A DNA stretch of 64,000 nucleotides from Platycnemis pennipes (taxonomy: Eukaryota; Arthropoda; Insecta; Odonata; Platycnemididae), in contig OW121852.1 of the NCBI GenBank assembly GCA_933228895.1, positions 133,915,544 through 133,979,543 on the forward strand, given 5' to 3'. A program made the translations under genes and the position numbers. Below, in pieces: positions 50,191-62,500 of the stretch (position 1 is its first letter; every line of letters begins with the position of its first letter). The notes under the pieces were generated by a model. It did not search any database, was not told the origin of the DNA, and worked only from the letters and a program-made list of their open reading frames with translations.

Positions 50191-53100
50191 ACATGGATTT
50201 TTTAATCTGAATTCATTTCTCCCGCTGTTTTTTATCTAAAATTAACCATTTCGCCCGTCTGCAGCTCAGTTCTCCAAAATTTATGCAAAACATCCTAGTG
50301 AAATAAAAAAATCCACTTCTCAGGCTTCCACTCAAACTTGGATTTTTTCATCTGAAATCATTTCTCCCGCTGTTTTTTATCTAAAATTAACCATTTCGCC
50401 CGTCTGCAGCTCAGTTCAGCAAAATGTATGCAAAACATCCTAGTGAAATAAAAAAATCCACTTCTCAGGCTTCCACTCAAAATTGGATTTTTTCATCTGA
50501 ATTCATTTCTCCCGCTGTTTTTTATCTAAAATTAACCATTTCGCCCGTCTGTAGCTCAGTTCACCAAAGTTTATGCAAAACATCCTAGTGAAATAAAAAA
50601 ATCCACTTCTCAGACTTCCACTCAAACTTGGATTTTTTCATCTGAATTCATTTCTCCCGCTGTTTTTTATCTAAAATTAACATTTTCGTCCTTCTGCAGC
50701 TCAGTTCACCAAAATTTATGCAAAACATCCTAGTGAAATAAAAAAATCCACTTCGTAGGCTTTCACTCAAACATGGAATTTTTCATCTGAATTCATTTCT
50801 CCCGCTGTTTTTTATCTAAAATTAACGATTTCGCCCGTCTGCAGCTCAGTTAACCAAAATTTATGCAAAACTTCCGTGTAAAATAAAAAAATCCACTTCT
50901 CAGGCTTCCACTCAAACTTGGATTTTTTCATCTGAATTCATTTCTCCCGCTGTTTTTTATCCAAAATTAATTATTTCGCCCGTCTGCAGCTCAGTTCACC
51001 AAAATTTATGCAAAACATCCTAGTGAAATAAAAAAATCCACTTCTCAGGCTTCCACTCAAACTTGGATTTTTTCATCTGAATTCGTTTCTCCCGCTGTTT
51101 TTTATCTAAAATTAACCATTTCGCCCGTCTGCAACTCAGTTCACCAAAATTTATGCAAAACATCCTAGTGAAATAAAAAAATCCACCTCTCAGGCTTCCA
51201 CTCAAACTTGGATTTTTTCATCTGAATTCATTTCTCCCGCAGTTTTTTATCTAAAATTAACTATTTCGCCTGTCTGCAGCTCAGATCACCAAAATTTATG
51301 CAAAACATCCTAGTGAAATAAAAAAATCCACTTCTCAGGCTTCCACTCAAACTTGGATTTTTTCATCTGAATTCATTTCTCCCGCTGTTTTTTTTCTAAA
51401 ATTAACCATTTTGCCCGTCTGCAGCTCAGATCACCAAAATTTATGCAAAACATCCTAGTGAAATAAAAAAATCCACTTTTCAGGCTACCACTCAAATTTG
51501 GATTTTTTCATCTGAATTCATTTCTCCCGCTGCTTTTTTTCTAAAATTAACAATTTCGTCCGTCTGCAGCTCAGTTCACCAAAATTTATGCAAAACATCC
51601 TAGTGAAATAAAAAAATCCACTTTTCAGGCTTTCACTCAAACTTGGATTTTTTCATCTGAATTCATTTCTCCCGCTGTTTTTTATCTAAAATTAACCATT
51701 TCGCCCGTCTGCAGCTCAGTTCACCGAAATTTATGCAAAACATCCTAGGAAAATAAAAAAATCCACTTCTCAGGCTTCCACTCAAACTTGGATTTTTTCA
51801 TCTGAATTCATTTCGCCGGCTGTTTTTTATCTAAAATTAACCATTTCGCCCCTCTGCAGCTCAGTTCACCTAAATTTATGCAAAACATCCTAGTAAAATA
51901 AAAAAATCCAGTTCTCAGGCTTCCACTCAAACTTGGATTTTTTCATCTGAATTCATTTCTCCCGCTGTTTTTTATCTAAAAATAAACATTTCGCCCGTCT
52001 GCAGCTCAGATCACCAAAATTTATGCAAAACATCCTAGTGAAATAAAAAAATACACTTCTCAGGCTTCCACTCAAACTTATATTTTTTTAATCTGAATTC
52101 ATTTCTCTCGCTGTTTTTTATCTAAAATTAACCATTTCGCCCGTCTGCAGCTCAGTTCACCAAAATTTATGCAAAACATCCCAGTGAAATAAAAAAATCC
52201 ACTTCTCAGGCTTCCACTCAAACTTGGATTTTTTCATCTGAATTCATTTCTCCCGCTGTTTTTTATCTAAAATTAACCATTTCGCCCGTCTGCAGCTCAA
52301 ATCACCAAAATTTATGCAAAACATCCCAGTGAAATAAAAAAATCCACTTCTCAGGCTTCCACTCAAACTTGGATTTTTTCATCTGAATTCATTTCTCCCG
52401 CTGTTTTTTTTTATCTAAAATTAACAATTTCGCCCGTCTGCAGCTCAGTTCACCAAAATTTATGCAAAACATCCAAGTGAAATAAAAAAATCCACTTCTC
52501 AGGCTTCCACTCAAACTTGGATTTTTTCATCTGAATTCATTTCTCCCGCTGTTTTTTATCTAAAATTAACAATTTCGCCCGTCTGCAGCTCAGTTCACCA
52601 AAATTTATTCAAAACATCCTAGTGAAATAAAAAAATCCACTTCTCAGGCTTCCACTCAAACTTGGATTTTTTCATCTGAATTCATTTCTCCCGCTGTTTT
52701 TTATCCAAAATTAATTATTTCGCCCGTCTGCAGCCTAGTTCACCAAAATTTATGCAAAACATCCTAGTGAAATAAAAAAATCCACTTCTCAGGCTTCCAT
52801 TAAAACTTGGATTTTTTCATCTGAATTCATTTCTCCCGCTGTTTTTTATCTAAAATTAACGATTTCGCCCGTCTGCAGCTCAGTTAACCAAAATTTATGC
52901 AAAACTTCCGTGTAAAATAAAAAAATCCACTTCTCAGGATTCCAATCAAACTTGGATTTTTTCATCTAAATTCATTTCTCCCGCTGTTTTTTATCCAAAA
53001 TTAATTATTTCGCCCGTCTGCAGCTCAGTTCACCAAAATTTATGCAAAACATCCTAGTGAAATAAAAAAATCCACTTCTCAGGCTTCCACTCAAACTTGG

Positions 53101-53759
53101 ATTTTTTCATCTGAATTCATTTCTCCCGCTGTTTTTTATCTAAAATTAACCATTTCGCCCGTCTGCAGCTCAGTTCACCAAAATTTATGCAAAACATCCT
53201 AAAGAAATAAAAAAATCCATTTCTCAGGCTTCCACTCAAACTTGGATTTTTTCATCTGAATTCATTTCTCCCGCTGTTTTTTATCTAAAATTAACAATTT
53301 CGCCCGTCTGCAGCTCAGTTCACCAAAATTTATGCAAAACATCCTAGTGAAATAAAAAAATCCACTTCTCAGGCTTCCACTCAAACTTGGATTTTTTCAT
53401 CTGAATTCATTTCTCCCGCTGTTTTTTATCTAAAATTAACAATTTCGCCCGTCTGCAGCTCAGTTCACCAAAATTTATGCAAAACATCCAAGTGAAATAA
53501 AAAAATCTACTTCTCAGGCTTCCACTCAAACTTGGATTTCTTCATCTGAATTCATTTCTCCCGCTGTTTTTTATCTAAAATTAACAATTTCGCCCGTCTG
53601 CAGCTCAGTTCACCAAAATTTATGCAAAACATCCTAGTGAAATAAAAAAATCCACTTCTCAGGCTTCCACTCAAACTTGGATTTTTTCATCTGAATTCAT
53701 TTCTCCCGCTGTTTTTTATCTAAAATTAACCATTTCGCCCGTCTGCAGCTCAGTTAACT
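50191..53759. repeat. Type B block related to 10.97-12.9 kb and 22.7-24.2 kb
   Basis: After about seven ordinary B monomers, the series with GCCTGTCTG and CAGATCACC, TTTTTTTCTAAAATT with TTTTGCCCG (51,411), TTTCGTCCG, the TACA/TATA dyad variant (52,052), CCCAGTGAAATA, CCAAGTGAAATA and TTCCGTGTAAAATA appears in the order seen from 11,110 and from 22,851. It therefore represents a third dispersed copy. The monomer near 52,920 carries CATCTAAATTCAT, as at 865-1,154 and 12,720. Confidence 0.75.
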
Positions 53760-56700
53760 AAAATTTATGCAAAACATCCTAGTAAAATAAAAAAATCCAC
53801 TTCTCAGGCTTCCACTCAAACTTGGATTTTTTCATCTGAATTCATTTCTCCCGCTGTTTTTTATCCAAAATTAATTATTTCGCCCGTCTGCAGCTCAGTT
53901 CACCAAAATTTATGCAAAACATCCTAGTGAAATAAAAAAATCCACTTCTCAGGCTTCCATTAAAACTTGGATTTTTTCATCTGAATTCATTTCTCCCGCT
54001 GTTTTTTATCTAAAATTAACATTTTCGTCCTTCTGCAGCTCAGTTCACCAAAATTTATGCAAAACATCCTAGTGAAATAAAAAAATCCACTTCTCAGGCT
54101 TTCACTCAAACTTGGAATTTTTCATTTGAATTCATTTCTCCCGCTGTTTTTTATCTAAAATTAACGATTTCGCCCGTCTGCAGCTCAGTTCACCAAAATT
54201 TATGCAAAACATCCTAGTGAAATAAAAAATCCACCTCTCAGGCTTCCACTCAAACTTGGATTTTTTAATCTGAATTCATTTCTCCCGCTGTTTTTTATCT
54301 AAAATTAACCATTTCGCCCGTCTGGTGCTCAGTTCACCAAAATTTATGCAAAACATCTTAGTGAAATAAAGAAATCTACTTCTCAGGCTTCCACTCAAAC
54401 TTGGATTTTTTCATCTGAATTCATTTCTCCCGCTGTTTTTTATCTAAAATTAACCATTTCGCCGGTCTGCAGCTCAGTTCACCAAAGTTTTTGCAAAACA
54501 TCATAGTGAAATAAAAAAATCCACTTCTCAGGCTACCACTCAAATTTGGATTTTTTCATCTGAATTCATTTCTCCCGCTGTTTTTTATCTAAAATTAACC
54601 ATTTCGCCCGTCTGCAGCTCAGTTCACCAAAATTTATGCAAAACATCCTAGTGAAATAAAAAAATCCACTTCTCAGGCTTCCACTCAAACTTGGATTTTT
54701 TCATCTGAATTCATTTCTCCCGCTGTTTTTTATCTTAAATTAACCATTTCGCCCGTCTGCAGCTCAGTTCACCAAAATGTATGCAAAACATCCTAGTGAA
54801 ATAAAAAAATCCACTTCTCAGGCTTCCACTCAAACTTGGATTTTTTCATCTGAATTCATTTCTTCCGCTGTTTTTATCTAAAATTAACCATTTCGCCCGT
54901 CTGCAGCTCAGTTCACCAAAGTTTATGTAAAACATCCTAGTGAAATAAAAAAATCCACTTCTCAAGCTTCCACTCAAACTTTGATTTTTTCATCTGAATT
55001 CATTTCTCCCGCTGTTTTTTATCTAAAATTAACCATTTCGCTCGTCTGCAGCTCAAATCACCAAAATTTATGCAAAACATCCCAGTGAAATAAAAAAATC
55101 CACTTCTCAGGCTTCCACGCAAACTTGGATTTTTTCATCTGAATTCATTTCTCCCGCTGTTTTTTATCTAAAATTAACCATTTCGCCCGTCTGCAGCTCA
55201 GTTCACCAAAATTTATGCAAAACATCCCAGTGAAATAAAAAAATCCACTTCTCAGGCTTCCACTCAAACTTGGATTTTTTCATCTGAATTCATTTCTCCC
55301 GCTGTTTTTTATCTAAAATTAACCATTTCGCCCGTCTGCAGCTCAGTTCACCAAAATTTATGCAAAACATCCCAGTGAAATAAAAAAATCCACTTCTCAG
55401 GCTTCCACTCAAACTTGGATTTTTTCATCTGAATTCATTTCTCCCGCTGTTTTTTATCTAAAATTAACCATTTCGCCCGTCTGCAGCTCAAATCACCAAA
55501 ATTTATGCAAAACATCCCAGTGAAATAAAAAAATCCACTTCTCAGGCTTCCACTCAAACTTGGATTTTTTCATCTGAATTCATTTCTCCCGCTGTTTTTT
55601 TTATCTAAAATTAACAATTTCGCCCGTCTGCAGCTCAGTTCACCAAAATTTATTCAAAACATCCTAGTGAAATAAAAAAATCCACTTCTCAGGCTTCCAC
55701 TCAAACTTGGATTTTTTCATCTGAATTCATTTCTCCCGCTGTTTTTTTTATCTAAAATTAACAATTTCGCCCGTCTGCAGCTCAGTTCACCAAAATTTAT
55801 GCAAAACATCCCAGTGAAATAAAAAAATACACTTCTCAGGCTTCCACTCAAACTTGGATTTTTTCATCTGAATTCATTTCTCCCGCTGTTTTTTTTATCT
55901 AAAATTAACAATTTCGCCCGTCTGCAGCTCAGTTCACCAAAATTTATTCAAAACATCCTAGTGAAATAAAAAAATCCACTTCTCAGGCTTCCACTCAAAC
56001 TTGGATTTTTTCATCTGAATTCATTTCTCCCGCTGTTTATTATCTAAAATAACCATTTCGCCCGTCTGCAGCTCAGTTAACTAAAATTTATGCAAAACAT
56101 CCTAGTAAAATAAAAAAATCCACTTCTCAGGCTTCCACTCAAACTTGGATTTTTTCATCTGAATTCATTTCTCCCGCTGTTTTTTATCCAAAATTAATTA
56201 TTTCGCCCGTCTGCAGCTCAGTTCACCAAAATTTATGCAAAACATCCTAGTGAAATAAAAAAATCCACTTCTCAGGCTTCCATTAAAACTTGGATTTTTT
56301 CATCTGAATTCATTTCTCCCGCTGTTTTTTATCTAAAATTAACGATTTCGCCCGTCTGCAGCTCAGTTAACCAAAGTTTATGCAAAACTTCCGTGTAAAA
56401 TAAAAAAATCCACTTCTCAGGCTTCCAATCAAACTTGGATTTTTTCATCTAAATTCATTTCTCCCGCTTTTTTTATCCAAAATTAATTATTTCGCCCGTC
56501 TGCAGCTCAGTTCACCAAAATTTATGCAAAACATCCTAGTGAAATAAAAAAATCCACTTCTCAGGCTTCCACTCAAACTTGGATTTTTTCATCTGAATTC
56601 ATTTCTCCCGCTGTTTTTTATCTAAAATTAACCATTTCGCCCGTCTGCAACACAGTTCACCAAAATTTATGCAAAACATCCTAGTGAAATAAAAAAATCC

Positions 56701-59559
56701 ACCTCTCAGGCTTCCACTCAAACTTGGATTTTTTCATCTGAATTCATTTCTCCCGCTGTTTTTTATCTAAAATTAACTATTTCGCCTGTCTGCAGCTCAG
56801 TTCACCAAAATTTATGCAAAACACCCTAGTGAAATAAAAAAATCCACTTCTCAGGCTTCCATTAAAACTTGGATTTTTTCATCTGAATTCATTTCTCCCG
56901 CTGTTTTTTATCTAAAATTAACCATTTCGCCCGTCTGCAGCTCAGTTCACCAAAATTTATGCAAAACATTCTAGTGAAATAAAAAAATCCACTTCTCAGG
57001 CTTGCACTCAAACTTGGATTGTTTCTCTGAATTCATTTCTCCCGCTGTTTTTTATCTAAAATTAACCATTTCGCCCGTCTGCAGCTCAGTTCACCAACAT
57101 TTATGCAAAACATCCTAGTGAAATAAAAAAATCCACTTCTCAGGCTTTCACTCAAACTTGGATTTTTTCATCTGAATTCATTTCTCCCGCTGTTTTTTAT
57201 CTAAAATTAACCATTTCGCCCGTCTGCAGCTCAGTTCACCAAAATTTATGCAAAACATCCTAAAGAAATAAAAAAATCCATTTCTCAGGCTTCCACTCAA
57301 ACTTGGATTTTTTCATCTGAATTCATTTCTCCCGCTGTTTTTTATCTAAAATTAACAATTTCGCCCGTCTGCAGCTCAGTTCACCAAAATTTATGCAAAA
57401 CATCCTAGTGAAATAAAAAAATCCACTTCTCAGGCTTCCACTCAAACTTGGATTTTTTCATCTGAATTCATTTCTCCCGCTGTTTTTTATCTAAAATTAA
57501 CAATTTCGCCCGTCTGCAGCTCAGTTCACCAAAATTTATGCAAAACATCCAAGTGAAATAAAAAAATCCACTTCTCAGGCTTCCACTCAAACTTGGATTT
57601 TTTTATCTGAATTCATTTCTCCCGCTGTTTTTTATCTAAAATTAACAATTTCGCCCGTCTGCAGCTCGGTTCACCAAAATTTATGCAAAACATCCTAGTG
57701 AAATAAAAAAATCCACTTCTCAGGCTTCCACTCAAACTTGGATTTTTTCATCTGAATTCATTTCTCCCGCTGTTTTTTATCTAAAATTAACCATTTCGCC
57801 CGTCTGCAGCTCAGTTAACTAAAATTTATGCAAAACATCCTAGTGAAATAAAAAAATCCACTTCTCAGGCTTCCATTAAAACTTGGATTTTTTCATCTGA
57901 ATTCATTTCTCCCGCTGTTTTTTATCTAAAATTAACGATTTCGCCCGTCTGCAGCTCAGTTCACCAAAATGTATGCAAAACATCCCAGTGAAATAAAAAA
58001 ATCCACTTCTCAGGCTTCCACTCAAACTTGGTTTTTTTTATCTGAATTCATTTCTCCCGCTGTTTTTTATCCAAAATTAATTATTTCGCCCGTCTGCAGC
58101 TCAGTTCACCAAAATTTATGCAAAACATCCTAGTGAAATAAAAAAATCCACCTCTCAGGCTTCCACTCAAACTTGGATTTTTTCATCTGAATTCATTTCT
58201 CCCGCTGTTTTTTATCTAAAATTAACTATTTCGCCTGTCTGCAGCTCAGATCACCAAAATGTATGCAAAATATCCTAGTGAAATAAAAAAATCCACTTCT
58301 CAGACTTCCACTCAAACTTGGATTTTTTCATCTGAATTCATTTCTCCCGCTGTTTTTTATCTAAAATTAACCATTTCGCCCGTCTGGTGCTCAGTTCACC
58401 AAAATTTATGCAAAACATCTTAGTGAAATAAAGAAATCTACTTCTCAGGCTTCCACTCAAACTTGGATTTTTTCATCTGAATTCATTTCTCCCGCTGTTT
58501 TTTATCTAAAATTAACCATTTCGCCGGTCTGCAGCTCAGTTCACCAAAGTTTTTGCAAAACATCATAGTGAAATAAAAAAATCCACTTCTCAGGCTACCA
58601 CTCAAATTTGGATTTTTTCATCTGAATTCATTTCTCCCGCTGTTTTTTATCTAAAATTAACCATTTCGCCCGTCTGCAGCTCAGTTCACCAAAATTTATG
58701 CAAAACATCCTAGTGAAATAAAAAAATCCACTTCTCAGGCTTCCACTCAAACTTGGATTTTTTCATCTGAATTCATTTCTCCCGCTGTTTTTTATCTTAA
58801 ATTAACCATTTCGCCCGTCTGCAGCTCAGTTCACCAAAATGTATGCAAAACATACTAGTGAAATAAAAAAATCCACTTCTCAGGCTTCCACTCAAACTTG
58901 GATTTTTTCATCTGAATTCATTTCTTCCGCTGTTTTTATCTAAAATTAACCATTTCGCCCGTCTGCAGCTCAGTTCACCAAAGTTTATGTAAAACATCCT
59001 AGTGAAATAAAAAAATCCACTTCTCAAGCTTCCACTCAAACTTTGATTTTTTCATCTGAATTCATTTCTCCCGCTGTTTTTTATCTAAAATTAACCATTT
59101 CGCTCGTCTGCAGCTCAAATCACCAAAATTTATGCAAAACATCCCAGTGAAATAAAAAAATCCACTTCTCAGGCTTCCACGCAAACTTGGATTTTTTCAT
59201 CTGAATTCATTTCTCCCACTGTTTTTTATCTAAAATTAACCATTTCGCCCGTCTGCAGCTCAGTTCACCAAAATTTATGCAAAACATCCCAGTGAAATAA
59301 AAAAATCCACTTCTCAGGCTTCCACTCAAACTTGGATTTTTTCATCTGAATTCATTTCTCCCGCTGTTTTTTATCTAAAATTAACCATTTCGCCCGTCTG
59401 CAGCTCAAATCACCAAAATTTATGCAAAACATCCCAGTGAAATAAAAAAATCCACTTCTCAGGCTTCCACTCAAACTTGGATTTTTTCATCTGAATTCAT
59501 TTCTCCCGCTGTTTTTTATCTAAAATTAACAATTTCGCCCGTCTGCAGCTCAGTTCACC
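53760..59559. repeat. 40-monomer higher-order repeat, unit 1 (about 5,800 bp)
   Basis: Tags recur about 5,800 bp downstream: CATTTTCGTCC-type start at 54,021 and 59,821, TCTTCCGCTGTTTTTATC at 54,861 and 60,662, the unusual TGTTTATTATCTAAAATAACC at 56,031 and 61,831, GTTTCTCTGAATTC at 57,021 and 62,821. Forty monomers equal 5,800 bp. Inside this unit the stretch from about 54,320 to 55,560 is itself repeated at about 58,382-59,560 (offset 4,062 bp, 28 monomers), so an older 28-mer duplication is nested in the 40-mer. Confidence 0.85.
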
Positions 59560-62500
59560 AAAAGTTATGCAAAACATCCTAGTAAAATAAAAAAATCCAC
59601 TTCTCAGGCTTCCACTCAAACTTGGATTTTTTCATCTGAATTCATTTCTCCCGCTGTTTTTTATCCAAAATTAATTATTTCGCCCGTCTGCAGCTCAGTT
59701 CACCAAAATTTATGCAAAACATCCTAGTGAAATAAAAAAATCCACTTCTCAGGCTTCCATTAAAACTTGGATTTTTTCATCTGAATTCATTTCTCCCGCT
59801 GTTTTTTATCTAAAATTAACATTTTCGTCCTTCTGCAGCTCAGTTCACCAAAATTTATGCAAAACATCCTAGTGAAATAAAAAAATCCACTTCTCAGGCT
59901 TTCACTCAAACTTGGAATTTTTCATCTGAATTCATTTCTCCCGCTGTTTTTTATCTAAAATTAACGATTTCGCCCGTCTGCAGCTCAGTTCACCAAAATG
60001 TATGCAAAACATCCCAGTGAAATAAAAAAATCCACTTCTCAGGCTTCCACTCAAACTTGGTTTTTTTTATCTGAATTCATTTCTCCCGCTGTTTTTTATC
60101 CAAAATTAATTATTTCGCCCGTCTGCAGCTCAGTTCACCAAAATTTATGCAAAACATCCTAGTGAAATAAAAAAATCCACCTCTCAGGCTTCCACTCAAA
60201 CTTGGATTTTTTAATCTGAATTCATTTCTCCCGCTGTTTTTTATCTAAAATTAACCATTTCGCCCGTCTGGTGCTCAGTTCACCAAAATTTATGCAAAAC
60301 ATCTTAGTGAAATAAAGAAATCTACTTCTCAGGCTTCCACTCAAACTTGGATTTTTTCATCTGAATTCATTTCTCCCGCTGTTTTTTATCTAAAATTAAC
60401 CATTTCGCCGGTCTGCAGCTCAGTTCACCAAAGTTTTTGCAAAACATCATAGTGAAATAAAAAAATCCACTTCTCAGGCTACCACTCAAATTTGGATTTT
60501 TTCATCTGAATTCATTTCTCCCGCTGTTTTTTATCTAAAATTAACCATTTCGCCCGTCTGCAGCTCAGTTCACCAAAATTTATGCAAAACATCCTAGTGA
60601 AATAAAAAAATCCACTTCTCAGGCTTCCACTCAAACTTGGATTTTTTCATCTGAATTCATTTCTTCCGCTGTTTTTATCTAAAATTAACCATTTCGCCCG
60701 TCTGCAGCTCAGTTCACCAAAGTTTATGTAAAACATCCTAGTGAAATAAAAAAATCCACTTCTCAAGCTTCCACTCAAACTTTGATTTTTTCATCTGAAT
60801 TCATTTCTCCCGCTGTTTTTTATCTAAAATTAACCATTTCGCTCGTCTGCAGCTCAAATCACCAAAATTTATGCAAAACATCCCAGTGAAATAAAAAAAT
60901 CCACTTCTCAGGCTTCCACGCAAACTTGGATTTTTTCATCTGAATTCATTTCTCCCGCTGTTTTTTATCTAAAATTAACCATTTCGCCCGTCTGCAGCTC
61001 AGTTCACCAAAATTTATGCAAAATATCCCAGTGAAATAAAAAAATCCACTTCTCAGGCTTCCACTCAAACTTGGATTTTTTCATCTGAATTCATTTCTCC
61101 CGCTGTTTTTTATCTAAAATTAACCATTTCGCCCGTCTGCAGCTCAGTTCACCAAAATTTATGCAAAACATCCCATGAAATAAAAAAATCCACTTCTCAG
61201 GCTTCCACTCAAACTTGGATTTTTTCATCTGAATTCATTTCTCCCGCTGTTTTTTATCTAAAATTAACCATTTCGCCCGTCTGCAGCTCAAATCACCAAA
61301 ATTTATGCAAAACATCCCAGTGAAATAAAAAAATCCACTTCTCAGGCTTCCACTCAAACTTGGATTTTTTCATCTGAATTCATTTCTCCCGCTGTTTTTT
61401 TTATCTAAAATTAACAATTTCGCCCGTCTGCAGCTCAGTTCACCAAAATTTATTCAAAACATCCTAGTGAAATAAAAAAATCCACTTCTCAGGCTTCCAC
61501 TCAAACTTGGATTTTTTCATCTGAATTCATTTCTCCCGCTGTTTTTTTTATCTAAAATTAACAATTTCGCCCGTCTGCAGCTCAGTTCACCAAAATTTAT
61601 GCAAAACATCCCAGTGAAATAAAAAAATACACTTCTCAGGCTTCCACTCAAACTTGGATTTTTTCATCTGAATTCATTTCTCCCGCTGTTTTTTTTATCT
61701 AAAATTAACAATTTCGCCCGTCTGCAGCTCAGTTCACCAAAATTTATTCAAAACATCCTAGTGAAATAAAAAAATCCACTTCTCAGGCTTCCACTCAAAC
61801 TTGGATTTTTTCATCTGAATTCATTTCTCCCACTGTTTATTATCTAAAATAACCATTTCGCCCGTCTGCAGCTCAGTTAACTAAAATTTATGCAAAACAT
61901 CCTAGTAAAATAAAAAAATCCACTTCTCAGGCTTCCACTCAAACTTGGATTTTTTCATCTGAATTCATTTCTCCCGCTGTTTTTTATCCAAAATTAATTA
62001 TTTCGCCCGTCTGCAGCTCAGTTCACCAAAATTTATGCAAAACATCCTAGTGAAATAAAAAAATCCACTTCTCAGGCTTCCATTAAAACTTGGATTTTTT
62101 CATCTGAATTCATTTCTCCCGCTGTTTTTTATCTAAAATTAACGTTTTCGCCCGTCTGCAGCTCAGTTAACCAAAGTTTATGCAAAACTTCCGTGTAAAA
62201 TAAAAAAATCCACTTCTCAGGCTTCCAATCAAACTTGGATTTTTTCATCTAAATTCATTTCTCCCGCTTTTTTTATCCAAAATTAATTATTTCGCCCGTC
62301 TGCAGCTCAGTTCACCAAAATTTATGCAAAACATCCTAGTGAAATAAAAAAATCCACTTCTCAGGCTTCCACTCAAACTTGGATTTTTTCATCTGAATTC
62401 ATTTCTCCCGCTGTTTTTTATCTAAAATTAACCATTTCGCCCGTCTGCAACACAGTTCACCAAAATTTATGCAAAACATCCTAGTGAAATAAAAAAATCC

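Noticed and set aside
51020..51205. 61-codon open frame on the minus strand resembling the two above
   Set aside because: Here the same TGA is changed to CGA by GAATTCGTTTC. It is an independent loss of the same stop in another monomer, explaining the similar translation. No promoter or domain supports coding.
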